Assembly (NCBI GenBank): GCA_035532295.1
Contig: DATKRH010000099.1
Coordinates: 1 to 64,000 of the forward strand
Direction: 5' to 3'
DNA from: DASUBV01 sp035532295
GTDB taxonomy: Bacteria > Actinomycetota > Actinomycetes > Streptosporangiales > Streptosporangiaceae
Length of the DNA stretch: 64,000 bases
A program made the position numbers and the translations under genes. Below the pieces are notes generated by a model, which saw nothing but the letters and a program-made list of their open reading frames with translations, was not told where the DNA came from and ran no database searches. The stretch's first letter is position 1. Each line of letters opens with the position of its first letter. Of this stretch, positions 23,625 to 31,510 are shown piece after piece.

Positions 23625-25879
23625 GCGCCCCGCTCCATTCCCCGCTCCATTTCCAGCTCCGTTCCTGACCTGCCGTCCGGGCCAGTGGCGATGAGTACAT
23701 CGAGTGCCTCGACCTGGTCCCCGTTCACCCACAGCGGGTTGACCTCGAGCGCGCGCAGCGCTCCGTTCAGCGACAAGGCGGTATCGCCGATGCGCGCGAT
23801 GACCTCGGCCAGCGCGTCGAGATCGGCAGGCCGGCCGCCGCGCGCGCCGCGCAGCAGCGGAAGTCCGCGCAGCTCACCGAGCATCCGCCGCACCTCGCCG
23901 GCGTCGACCGGCAGCACGCGCAGGCTGGTGTCCCGCAAGATCTCCACCCAGATCCCGCCCAGCCCCACCGCCAGCACCGGGCCGAAGGTGGGATCCACGG
24001 TGACCCCGGCCAGCAACTCCACGCCGCCGGTGCGCATCGGCGTGACCAGCACGCCGTCGATCCGCGCACCGCAGACCTGATCGCCGGCCGCGCGGACCCT
24101 GGCGTAGGCCTCCGCGACCGCCGCGGCGGTGGACAGGCCGAGGGCGACGCCGCCGATATCAGACTTGTGCGTGATCTGCGCCGAGCAGATCTTCAGCGCC
24201 ACCGGCAGCCCGAGTCGCTGCGCGGCCGCCACGGCCTCGTCGGCCGATCGCGCCAGCTCGCCGGGCACCACCGGGACGCCCGCGCTGGCCAGCAGGGACC
24301 GGGCCTCCTCCTCCGACCATGGTTCGGCCGTTCCCTGGCCAGCCGCGGCCGGCGCCGGCAGGCTTTCCCGGACCCCGCCCCGGCGCTCCAGCCAGCGCAG
24401 CGCGTTACCGATCGCCTGCAGGCCCAGGTTCATTCCGCCCAGCAGGTGCAGGTGGTGGCGGCCCAGCAGCTCGCGGCCGTAGGCGCTGACGTCGACGCAG
24501 GTCGCGCCCATCGGGATGACGGGCAACGGGGCCGAGGCGATGCGCTGCTCCAGCCAGGCGAGCCGCTGCTCGATCAGCCGCGCGGTCGCCTCATCCGGCG
24601 GCCGCACGTCGGGCAGGTTGACGCCGGAGAAGATGACGAAGTCCAGCCCCGGGTCGCCGACCGCCGCATCCAGCGCGTGGTCGATCGCGGTCAGCGCGGA
24701 CGTGCGCTGGTTGGCCAGGCCGTAGCCGGTGACATCCAGGGGGTTGCGGGCCGACGCGAAGGGCGGCAGCAGCTGCCCGATCGCCTCGGCGGTCTGCGGC
24801 GAGAACGGCGGAATCGCGATGCCCTCGGCGCTCGCCTGGTCGGCGATGATGTCGCACGCGCCGCCCGAGGCCGTCAGCACGCCCATCCGCTGGCCGGCCG
24901 GCCAGCGGGCGTAGCCCAGCAGCGCGCCAGTGGTCAGCAGTTCCTCGATGCTGGTGACCCGGATCACGTTGAGCTGGCGCAGCACCGCGTCCACGACGGC
25001 GTCGTCGCCCGCGACCGATCCGGTGTGCGCGAGCGCCGCCTGCTGGCCTGCCGGGCTCGACCCCGCCTTGAGCGCCACGATCGGCTTGCCGGCCCGATCG
25101 GCGCGAGCCGCCGCGCGGGCGAACCGGGCCGGGTCGCTGATCTCCTCCAGGAACAGGCAGATCACCCGGGTGCCCTCGTCCTCCACGAGGTACTCGAGCA
25201 TGTCCGCGGTCGTGATCATCGCTTCGTTGCCCATCGAAGTCAGCGAGCTGACGCCGATGGCGCGCGACCGGGCGAAGGCCAGCACCGCGCTGGCGAGGGC
25301 CCCGCTTTGTAGCGCGATCCCCACCGGGCCGGCCAGCAACGGCAGCGGGACGTTCAGCGCGAACGGTCCCGCGGCGGCGTGGGCGTTGAGAAAGCCCAGG
25401 CAATTGGGGCCGAGCACGACGATCCCGGCCGCGGCAGCCTGCGCGACTAGCCGCTCCTCCAGAGCGCGGCCCGCCTGGCCGACCTCGCGGTAGCCAGCGG
25501 CCAGCACGACGGCATGGCGCACGCCCGCGGCCGCCGCGTCGTCGATGACGCTCTCCACGGTGTGCGTCGGTGCCAGGATGAAAGCCAGGTCCACGGGCTC
25601 GGCCAGGTCCCGCAGGCTACGCGCGGCCGGGCGGCCGAAGGCGCTGCGATGAACTGGATGGACGGGGACCAGCGGCCCGGTGAAGCCCGTGGCCTCGCTC
25701 GCCGCCATGACGAACCGCGCCCAGCCGGATGTGTCGGAAGCGCCCACGAGGGCGATGCCGCGCGGCGCGAAGAACTCCCGCAGCCGCGGCGGCGTGACCA
25801 GCTCGCGCACCAGATCCCGGGCACTGACGGCCCGGTCAGCCTGCTCGGCGCCTGCGAGGCAACCCTGCTGGTATGGCAT
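23621..25879 (-). CDS. ADP-forming acyl-CoA synthetase (acetate-CoA ligase family)
   Basis: A 752-residue protein in the fused alpha-beta arrangement of ADP-forming acyl-CoA synthetases: CoA-binding domain (FFAPRGIALVGASDTSGWARF, about 35-55), succinyl-CoA-ligase-like domains (GIVVLGPNCLGFLN and GVLTASGGACDI), and a C-terminal ATP-grasp region (ICSAQITHKSDIGGVALGL). It would activate a carboxylic acid with CoA at the cost of ATP to ADP. The start at 25879 has GGGAGGAG 9-10 nt upstream; longer open frames overlap the previous gene. It is cotranscribed with the two flanking dehydrogenases. Confidence 0.88.
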   Translation of the reverse strand: MPYQQGCLAGAEQADRAVSARDLVRELVTPPRLREFFAPRGIALVGASDTSGWARFVMAASEATGFTGPLVPVHPVHRSAFGRPAARSLRDLAEPVDLAFILAPTHTVESVIDDAAAAGVRHAVVLAAGYREVGQAGRALEERLVAQAAAAGIVVLGPNCLGFLNAHAAAGPFALNVPLPLLAGPVGIALQSGALASAVLAFARSRAIGVSSLTSMGNEAMITTADMLEYLVEDEGTRVICLFLEEISDPARFARAAARADRAGKPIVALKAGSSPAGQQAALAHTGSVAGDDAVVDAVLRQLNVIRVTSIEELLTTGALLGYARWPAGQRMGVLTASGGACDIIADQASAEGIAIPPFSPQTAEAIGQLLPPFASARNPLDVTGYGLANQRTSALTAIDHALDAAVGDPGLDFVIFSGVNLPDVRPPDEATARLIEQRLAWLEQRIASAPLPVIPMGATCVDVSAYGRELLGRHHLHLLGGMNLGLQAIGNALRWLERRGGVRESLPAPAAAGQGTAEPWSEEEARSLLASAGVPVVPGELARSADEAVAAAQRLGLPVALKICSAQITHKSDIGGVALGLSTAAAVAEAYARVRAAGDQVCGARIDGVLVTPMRTGGVELLAGVTVDPTFGPVLAVGLGGIWVEILRDTSLRVLPVDAGEVRRMLGELRGLPLLRGARGGRPADLDALAEVIARIGDTALSLNGALRALEVNPLWVNGDQVEALDVLIATGPDGRSGTELEMERGMERGA
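23629..23664. repeat. 12-bp tandem repeat at the 3' end of the ligase gene
   Basis: CCCGCTCCATTC occurs twice with a third diverged copy. On the reverse strand it gives Met-Glu-Arg-Gly units at the extreme C-terminus of the ligase. Confidence 0.7.
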
Positions 25880-25940
25880 GGCCGGATGCTCCTCCCGTTC
25901 GTCGATGGCCGTGAAACCCGTCCGGTGCTGGCGCTCGCTG

Positions 25941-27164
25941 TCAGCCCGGCTGCCGCGGCTCCTTGGGCAGCCCGAGCGCGCGCTCGCCGATGATGTTGCG
26001 CTGGATCTCGCTGGTCCCGGAGTAGATGGTCCCGGACCGGCTGCTGAGGAAGACGTTCTGCCAGCGGCCGGTCGGGTAGCCCGGCCCGGCGGGCCGCAGC
26101 AGCGCGTCGGAGCCCTCGATCGCCACCGCGATCTCACCCAGGCGCTTGTGGTACTCGCTCCAGAACAGCTTGGCCACCGACGCCTCCGGGCCCGGCGGCC
26201 GTCCCTGAGCGACCTGGGCCAGCGTGCGCAGTCCGCTGAAGCGCATGAGCTGCACGCTGGTATAGGCCCGGGCCAGCAACTGGCGGACCAGCGGGTCGGT
26301 GTTCTTGCCATGCTTGCGGGCGGCCTCGACCAGCTCCCAGTACTCCCGCTCGAAACCCAGGTGCGCCGTCGTCGCCCGGCCGCCCCGCTCGTGCCCCAGC
26401 GTCGTCATCGCGACCCGCCAGCCGTTATTGAGGCCGCCGATCACGTTGAACAGTGGTGCGCGGACCCCGTCGAGGAAGTCCTCGCAGAACTCCTGCGCAC
26501 CCGACATCTGCCGGATCGGCCGGTAGCTGACGCCGGGGCCGGTGAAGTCGATCAGCACGTATGACAGGCCCGCGTGCTTGGGCGCCGCCGGGTCGGTACG
26601 GCACAGCAGGAACATCATGCTGGCGCGGGCCGCGCCCGAGGTCCACACCTTCTGACCGGTGACGACGATCTGCTCGCCGTCCACCTCGCCCCTCGTCTCG
26701 ACCGCGGCCAGGTCCGAGCCGTGATCGGGCTCCGAGAAACCCTGGCAGTAGACGTCCTCGCCGGAGATGATCCGCGGCAGGAAGTGGGCCCGCTGCTCCG
26801 GCGTCCCGTGCACGATGACCGACGGGCCGACCAGCCCTTCCCCCATCCCCCGGTGCACCCGCGGCACGCCCGCCCGGTAGAACTCCTCGTTCAGCACGGC
26901 GACGCGAACCGCGTCCATGCCCTGGCCGCCGAACTCGGCCGGCCACTGCGGGCAGATCAGCCGGGCCGCCGCCAGCTTGTCCTCCCACTGCGCATAGGCC
27001 GGGTGGTCCAGCGCCGCCGCCAGCCGCTCGTCGCGGTGGCCGCCGGTGGTCGCGGACCGGTTCCAGTCGGCCAGGCCGACGAGCGCTTCGGGCGCCCGCG
27101 CCGCGATCCAGTCCCGCAGCTCGCCGCGGAACTGCGCGATCTCCGGACCAAGGTCAAGTTCCAT
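25941..27164 (-). CDS. Acyl-CoA dehydrogenase (second copy)
   Basis: A 407-residue dehydrogenase: CPQWPAEFGGQGMDAVRVAVLNEEFYRAG, flavin-site segment CQGFSEPDHGSDLAAVET, KVWTSGAARASMMFLLCRTD, and C-terminal FLSSRSGTIYSGTSEIQRNIIGERALGLPKE, the last containing the usual Glu/Arg region. It is first in the operon with the ligase and the other dehydrogenase. The ATG at 27164 follows GGGAGG; the longer frame to 27308 adds only Arg/Pro-rich sequence. Confidence 0.92.
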   Translation of the reverse strand: MELDLGPEIAQFRGELRDWIAARAPEALVGLADWNRSATTGGHRDERLAAALDHPAYAQWEDKLAAARLICPQWPAEFGGQGMDAVRVAVLNEEFYRAGVPRVHRGMGEGLVGPSVIVHGTPEQRAHFLPRIISGEDVYCQGFSEPDHGSDLAAVETRGEVDGEQIVVTGQKVWTSGAARASMMFLLCRTDPAAPKHAGLSYVLIDFTGPGVSYRPIRQMSGAQEFCEDFLDGVRAPLFNVIGGLNNGWRVAMTTLGHERGGRATTAHLGFEREYWELVEAARKHGKNTDPLVRQLLARAYTSVQLMRFSGLRTLAQVAQGRPPGPEASVAKLFWSEYHKRLGEIAVAIEGSDALLRPAGPGYPTGRWQNVFLSSRSGTIYSGTSEIQRNIIGERALGLPKEPRQPG

Positions 27165-27331
27165 GGCGAGCCTCCCTGGCGTGCCTGACGGTTCTGACGC
27201 AGGCCGGCCAGGCAGCAACCCCCGCCCTAACCGCCTCAGGCGGGCCGGGCTGGGTCTCGATTGCCGCCACGCAATGCCCTTCCCGCGCGGCCGGCCGGCG
27301 GCGCGCATCCCAGATTCTTACCGCTGAATTT

Positions 27332-27346
27332 TAGAATTCGATTCTA
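27332..27346. promoter_or_regulatory. Operator-like palindrome upstream of the dehydrogenase-ligase operon
   Basis: TAGAAT-TCG-ATTCTA, a perfect 6-bp inverted repeat with a 3-bp spacer, about 170 bp upstream of the operon's first ATG and within a short AT-rich patch. It is a second copy of the motif found at 22424 and 28536. Confidence 0.65.
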
Positions 27347-27470
27347 GGTTGATGAAAACTCGCGGCCGGGGACCTTGTCAAGGGCGGGGGGTGAGGACGG
27401 CAGCAAAGCGCAGGAGACGGGCGCGGGCGAGGACGGCAGTGAAGCGCCGGGCGGGCCGCCGGCCGGGCGG

Positions 27471-27504
27471 GGGCTGGCGGGGGCTGGCGGGGGCTGGCGG
27501 GGGC
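27471..27504. repeat. 10-bp tandem repeat adjoining the hairpin repeats
   Basis: GGGCTGGCGG is repeated three times head to tail, followed by a partial copy, just before the first long hairpin unit. It is noncoding. Confidence 0.8.
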
Positions 27505-27766
27505 AGCACCGTGATCGTGCAGCGTTTTGGGGGTCCCAGCCACCAAAAGGCTGCACGATCACGGAAGCCGAAGGCTGACCCCGGCGGCGAGGGCGGCGCC
27601 GCCGGCCGGGCCGGGGCCGGCGGGGGCAGGCGGGGGCAGCACCATGATCGTGCAGCGTTTTGGGGGTCCCAGCCACCAAAAGGCTGCACGATCACGGAAG
27701 CCGAAGGCTGACCCCGGCGGCGAGGGCGGAGCCGCCGGCCGGGCCGGCCGCACCACCGGGCTCGCC
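27505..27766. repeat. Duplicated 133-bp unit, each with a 20-bp-arm hairpin
   Basis: Two almost identical units with a 133-bp period. Each contains an inverted repeat: copy 1 arms 27511-27530 and 27543-27562, copy 2 arms 27644-27663 and 27676-27695, with 12-nt loops. The arms (GTGATCGTGCAGCGTTTTGG against CCAAAAGGCTGCACGATCAC) mismatch at only one position; copy 2 has one further change at the outer base. The second unit runs into the 3' end of the TetR gene and supplies its last codons and stop. The stretch 27347-27470 before it holds nothing recognisable. The structure suggests a REP/MITE-like element or a strong terminator. Confidence 0.85.
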
Positions 27767-28411
27767 ATCGCCTGACGCTTCTGCGGGCTTCCACGAGCCG
27801 CCCGCCATCAGGCGGCGTGCGTACGCGATCACCGCGTCGATGCTCCGGTCGGCCTGCCGTCGGGTCTTGGCCATGGCGACCTCTCGGGCGCCCTCGCCGA
27901 TCAGCGACGTCAGGATCGCCGCGTAGAGCTGGTCGAGCGGGGTGTCCGGCAGTTGCAGCAGCGCGTCGTTCTGGCCGATCCACTCCCGCCCGCGACGCCT
28001 CTTGATGACCTCGAACCCTGGCGGCCCGTCGCCGGCGGCGAACAGCATGGCCAGGTCCCGGCGCTGCCAGCTCCCCTCCAGGAACGCCCGGGCGCCGGCG
28101 CAGAACAACTCGGTCGGATCGGTCATGCCCGCCTGGCGGGCCGCGGCTACGGCCTGGCTCGCCGCCTCCTCGTGAGCCAACTGGTGCTCCTGCCAGAGCG
28201 CGAGGAAGAGCTCGCTCTTCCCGCCGAAGTGGTGGTACAGGCTGCCCACGCTGGAGCCGGCCCGCTCCACGACGTCGGCGACGCTGGCATCGGCGAAGCC
28301 CTGCTCGGTGAAGATCTGGCGCGCGGCGTCCAGCAGTGCGCGCTGGGTCTGGGCAGTGCGCTGCCACTGCCAGGCCCCGCCCGCCGACCTGCCCGAGGGC
28401 TGCCTTGCCAT
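27692..28411 (-). CDS. TetR family regulator
   Basis: A 239-residue regulator. The N-terminal HTH (about 18-65) reads TQRALLDAARQIFTEQGFADASVADVVERAGSSVGSLYHHFGGKSELF, the classic TetR pattern. The ligand domain follows. The last about 25 residues (Gly/Ala-rich, ending SLRLP) are encoded by the downstream hairpin repeat and look acquired. The ATG at 28411 has GGGAG 7 nt upstream. It lies divergent to the SDR operon, and a shared palindrome in this intergenic region suggests autoregulation and control of the whole catabolic cluster. Confidence 0.9.
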   Translation of the reverse strand: MARQPSGRSAGGAWQWQRTAQTQRALLDAARQIFTEQGFADASVADVVERAGSSVGSLYHHFGGKSELFLALWQEHQLAHEEAASQAVAAARQAGMTDPTELFCAGARAFLEGSWQRRDLAMLFAAGDGPPGFEVIKRRRGREWIGQNDALLQLPDTPLDQLYAAILTSLIGEGAREVAMAKTRRQADRSIDAVIAYARRLMAGGSWKPAEASGDGEPGGAAGPAGGSALAAGVSLRLP

Positions 28412-28514
28412 CCGCACGCTCCCGATTCATCGCCGCGGTCGTTCATCGCCGTGCTCGCCGACGGCTTCCCATGGTGCCAGCTCCGCCGCCGGGAGCCTGC
28501 GGACCCGGCGCGCC

Positions 28515-28563
28515 TTGACAGCGACACGTCCTGTCTAGAGTCTAATTCCAGAAGGCTATTCTG
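28515..28563 (+). promoter_or_regulatory. Promoter/operator of the SDR-DUF35-thiolase operon
   Basis: A consensus -35 TTGACA at 28515-28520 is followed by TAGAGT-CTA-ATTCCA (28536-28550), an imperfect third copy of the cluster palindrome, and a further CAGAA-N5-TTCTG repeat (28549-28563). The operator would overlap the -10 region (TCTAAT at 28541-28546 or TAGAGT at 28536-28541; spacing is not ideal for either), consistent with repression. The same site lies upstream of the divergent TetR gene. Confidence 0.55.
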
Positions 28564-28566
28564 ATA

Positions 28567-29484
28567 ATGCTCAAAGCGCGGGAAGGTCTGGTGAGGCTAG
28601 TGGGAACTCTTGACCAGCGGGTTGTGATCGTGACCGGCGCGGGGCGCGGCATCGGCAGATCGGTCGCGCTGCTGCTGGCGGCCGAGGGTGCGTCCGTGGT
28701 GGTCAATGATCTCGGAGTCGCGCTGGACGGTTCGGGCGCGGATGCTGGCCCGGCCCAGCAGGTGGCCGATGAGATCACCGCCGCCGGCGGAGCCGCGGTC
28801 GCCAGCGGCGCCGACATATCCGACCACGCGACCGGGGAGGACCTGGTCAAGACCGCGATCAGCGAGTTCGGCCGACTCGACGTCCTGGTCAACGTGGCCG
28901 GCATCCTGCGCGACCGGATGGTGTTCAACCAGACCGAGCAGGAGTGGGACGACGTGATCCGCGTGCACCTGCGCGGCACATTTAACACCACCAAGTTCGC
29001 GGCGGCGCACTGGCGCTCGCTGCGCGATGAGTCGGCGCAGAACCGCATCATCAACTTCACGTCGGTATCGGGCCTGCATGGCGCCCCGGGCCAGCCTAAC
29101 TACGCCGCCGCCAAGATGGGCATCGTGGGCCTGACCTACTCCTGCGCGAACTCGCTGGCGAAGTACGGGGTGACGGTCAACGCCATCTCCCCCGGGGCCG
29201 CCACCCGGATGACCGAGTCAGTGCCGGACGAGCGGCGGCGCAGCGCCGCAGCGTCGGCGGAAGCGCGGTCGCCGGACAACGTGGCACCGGTCGTGGCCTA
29301 CCTGGCCAGCGAGCGATCCGGCTGGATCACGGGACGGGTGCTCCACTCCTCCGGTTACGAGGTGGCGCTCTACAACAACCCGGAGCCGCTAGTCCGCCTG
29401 ATCGGCACCCAGCCGTGGGGGCTGGACGAGCTCGCCGAGCAGGTCGAGCGGTCGTTCCCGGCGGCGCTCGGGCAGCAGCGGTGA
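28567..29484 (+). CDS. Short-chain dehydrogenase/reductase (3-hydroxyacyl-CoA / hydroxysteroid type)
   Basis: A 305-residue classical SDR: cofactor loop TGAGRGIGRS, VNDLGVALDGSG (seen in MFE-2-type dehydrogenase domains), NVAG, catalytic Ser in INFTSVSG, and Tyr-Lys in YAAAKMG. With the separately encoded hydratase it would reproduce the two steps of a peroxisomal-type multifunctional enzyme. The start is uncertain: ATG 28567 has no RBS, while GTG 28591 (GGAAGG just upstream) and GTG 28600 begin nearer the conserved first strand. Confidence 0.88.
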   Translation: MLKAREGLVRLVGTLDQRVVIVTGAGRGIGRSVALLLAAEGASVVVNDLGVALDGSGADAGPAQQVADEITAAGGAAVASGADISDHATGEDLVKTAISEFGRLDVLVNVAGILRDRMVFNQTEQEWDDVIRVHLRGTFNTTKFAAAHWRSLRDESAQNRIINFTSVSGLHGAPGQPNYAAAKMGIVGLTYSCANSLAKYGVTVNAISPGAATRMTESVPDERRRSAAASAEARSPDNVAPVVAYLASERSGWITGRVLHSSGYEVALYNNPEPLVRLIGTQPWGLDELAEQVERSFPAALGQQR

Positions 29485-29972
29485 GCGCTCCCGCTGGCAG
29501 CCAGCCCGCGGCCGCCCAGCCCGCGGCCGCCCAGCCCGCGCCCGGCAAGCCGGTCCCGGTGCCGACGCCAGAGACGCAGCCGTTCTGGGACGGCTGCGCG
29601 GCCGGAGAACTGCGCCTCCAGCGCTGCACCGACTGCTCGATGCCGTACTTCTACCCGCGCCCGGTGTGCCCCGCATGCGGCTCGACGCGGGTGGAGTGGT
29701 TCACCGCGAGCGGCCGGGCCAGCCTCCACTCCTATGTCATCAACCACCGCCCGGCCCGCGGCTTCGAGAATGACGCCCCGTACGCCATCGCGGTCGTTCA
29801 GCTCGCCGAGGGGCCGCGCATGATGACGAACCTGACGGGCGTCCCGAATACCCCGGACGACCTGGTCCTGGACATGCCGCTGCGCGTGGTGTTCGAGCAG
29901 CGCGGCGACATGAGCCTGCCGGTGTTCACGCCCGCCGAGCCCGTGGTTGCCCCCGCCGAGGAGAGCCGATGA
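29481..29972 (+). CDS. DUF35 OB-fold/zinc-ribbon protein
   Basis: A 163-residue protein: Ala/Gln/Pro-rich N-terminus (15-bp repeat), then FWDGCAAGELRLQRCTDC with a zinc ribbon of four cysteines (CTDC ... CPAC) and an OB-fold (LHSYVINHRPARGFENDAPYAIAVVQLAEGPRMMTNL). Such proteins pair with thiolase-like partners; in steroid degradation the DUF35 part of ChsH2 binds Ltp2 to form a retro-aldolase. GTG at 29481 overlaps the SDR stop by 4 bp, and the stop overlaps the next gene by 4 bp, supporting a complex with it. Confidence 0.88.
   Translation: MSAPAGSQPAAAQPAAAQPAPGKPVPVPTPETQPFWDGCAAGELRLQRCTDCSMPYFYPRPVCPACGSTRVEWFTASGRASLHSYVINHRPARGFENDAPYAIAVVQLAEGPRMMTNLTGVPNTPDDLVLDMPLRVVFEQRGDMSLPVFTPAEPVVAPAEESR
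29502..29541. repeat. 15-bp tandem repeat in the DUF35 gene 5' end
   Basis: Two exact copies and a partial third of CAGCCCGCGGCCGCC, encoding Gln-Pro-Ala-Ala-Ala pentapeptides in the N-terminal extension. Confidence 0.85.
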
Positions 29973-31120
29973 GCCAGGGCCAGCGAGGTGTCATCATCGC
30001 CGGCGCCGCCGAGACCAACGAGCTCGGCAAGCTGCCCGGCATCTCCACGCTCGGGCTGCACATCGAGGGCGCGCTCAACGCCGTGGCGGACGCCGGGCTG
30101 ACCCTCCGCGACATCGACGGCATCGCGACCGTCTCCGCGCCCGGCCCGGTCCAGGTGGCGCACGCCCTGGGCATCACGCCGGACTGGATCGACGGCACGG
30201 GCGTGGGCGGCACGTCCTTCCTGCTGCATGTGCGGCACGCGGCCGCCGCCATCCGGGCCGGTTACGCCCGCACGATCCTCATCACGCACGGGGAGTCCGG
30301 CCGGTCGCGGGTCGGTGCCGCCCGGATGGCCCCGGCACCCTCGTCACCGGCCGGCCAGTTCGAGTCCCCCTACGGCACGCTCGGGCCGACGACTACCTTC
30401 ACGATCCCGGCCCTGCGGTACATGAAGGAGTACGGGCTGACCCACGAGCAGCTCGCCTACGTGGCGGTCGCACAGCGGCGCTGGGCCGCCAAGAACCCGC
30501 GGGCCGCCTTCCGCGATCCCATCACCGTGGATGACGTGCTGGCCTCCCGGATGGTGGCCTACCCGTTCCACCTGCTGGAGTGCTGCCTGGTGACCGACGG
30601 CGGCGGGGCGCTGATCGTCACCTCGGCGGAGCGGGCCGGCGAGTTCCCGCACCCGGCCGTGCACGTCCTGGGCACCGGCGAGTCATCGGAGACGCCGATG
30701 ATCTCGCAGATGGTCGACTTCACGCAGTCGCAGGCCTTCCGGCTCGCCGGGCGGGCCGCCTTCACCGAGGCCGGCATCACCACATCCGACGTCGGCCACC
30801 TGATGGTCTACGACGCGTTCGCGCACGTGCCCATCTACGGGCTGGAGGCCCTCGGGTTTGTCGCCAAGGGCGAGGGCGGCCCGTTCATCGCCGACGGCAA
30901 CACCGAGCCGGGCGGCGCGCTCCCGCTGAACACCAACGGCGGCGGCCTGTCCTACACCCACACCGGCATGTACGGCATGTTCGCGATCCAGGAGGGCGTC
31001 CGGCAGATCCGGGGCGAGGCCGCGGCCCAGGTGGCGGGGCCGCAGATCAGCGTCGTCGTCGGCAACGGCGGGATGTTCGCGACCGCCGGCGTGCTCGTGC
31101 TCGGGCGGCAGCCCCGCTGA
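29969..31120 (+). CDS. Thiolase-like lipid-transfer protein (probable acyl-CoA retro-aldolase subunit)
   Basis: A 383-residue thiolase-fold protein of the SCP-x/Ltp type (GVIIAGAAETNELGKLPG ... DIDGIATVS). At the position of the thiolase nucleophile Cys it has GTGVGGTSFLLHV with no Cys, while the C-terminal His region GGGLSYTHTGMYGMFAI is kept. Loss of that Cys with a DUF35 partner is the pattern of Ltp2-type aldolases, which cleave a tertiary 3-hydroxyacyl-CoA rather than perform thiolysis. ATG overlaps the DUF35 stop by 4 bp. Confidence 0.85.
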   Translation: MSQGQRGVIIAGAAETNELGKLPGISTLGLHIEGALNAVADAGLTLRDIDGIATVSAPGPVQVAHALGITPDWIDGTGVGGTSFLLHVRHAAAAIRAGYARTILITHGESGRSRVGAARMAPAPSSPAGQFESPYGTLGPTTTFTIPALRYMKEYGLTHEQLAYVAVAQRRWAAKNPRAAFRDPITVDDVLASRMVAYPFHLLECCLVTDGGGALIVTSAERAGEFPHPAVHVLGTGESSETPMISQMVDFTQSQAFRLAGRAAFTEAGITTSDVGHLMVYDAFAHVPIYGLEALGFVAKGEGGPFIADGNTEPGGALPLNTNGGGLSYTHTGMYGMFAIQEGVRQIRGEAAAQVAGPQISVVVGNGGMFATAGVLVLGRQPR

Positions 31121-31195
31121 CCCGCCGACCCGACAGCCGAGGCCAAGCTCGCGGCGATCGAGGATCAGGCCCGCGAACTCGCGCTGCTCCGGTGA
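31121..31195 (+). pseudogene. C-terminal remnant of an unidentified gene
   Basis: An open stretch reading TAEAKLAAIEDQARELALLR and then stop, ending in a GTGA overlap with the thioredoxin start. The translational coupling suggests it was the tail of a gene upstream of trxA that lost its body when the thiolase operon came to lie next to it. Too short to identify. Confidence 0.3.
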
Positions 31196-31306
31196 GCGCA
31201 ACCAAGATCGTGACCGACGAGCGATTCGAGGCCGAGGTCCTGAACAACTCCAAGCCGGTCATCGTGGAGTACTGGGCTCACTGGTGCCCCCCGTGCCGTC
31301 AGAACG
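31192..31306 (+). pseudogene. Thioredoxin, truncated after the active site
   Basis: From a GTG at 31192 the frame encodes a thioredoxin start: KIVTDERFEAEVLNNSKPVIVEYWAHWCPPCRQ, including the WCxxC active site (WCPPC). Immediately after this the homology ends; the frame runs through sequence antisense to the DUF397 gene, whose stop is at 31313. About 38 of the usual 105-110 residues remain. A functional protein is unlikely. Confidence 0.75.
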
Positions 31307-31312
31307 CTGGAG

Positions 31313-31510
31313 TCAGCCCAGGTCAAGTCGGCCGCTTCGCACCGCAGCGACAAACGCGTTCCACTCGCCAGGGGCGAACACGAGCTTCGGCCCGTCCGGG
31401 TCTTTCGAATCACGGATTGCGACGATGCCCCGCAGGTTAAACGCGACCTCGACGCAGTTGCCCGTAGAGCCTGAGCGACTCGACTTCTTCCACTCATGCG
31501 GCTCGATCAT
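31313..31510 (-). CDS. DUF397 protein
   Basis: A 65-residue DUF397 protein: EWKKSSRSGSTGNCVEVAF, VAIRDSKDPDGPKLVFAPGEWNAFVAAVRSG. The family is almost always next to an XRE regulator of the DUF5753 type, as here (4-bp overlap). Such pairs behave as toxin-antitoxin-like or developmental regulators (WhiJ/BldB-type systems) in Streptomyces. Confidence 0.92.
   Translation of the reverse strand: MIEPHEWKKSSRSGSTGNCVEVAFNLRGIVAIRDSKDPDGPKLVFAPGEWNAFVAAVRSGRLDLG

Noticed and set aside
27505..27766. CRISPR array or intrinsic RNA gene
   Set aside because: Only two units, a 133-bp period, long palindromes rather than short repeats with unique spacers, and no cas genes nearby.
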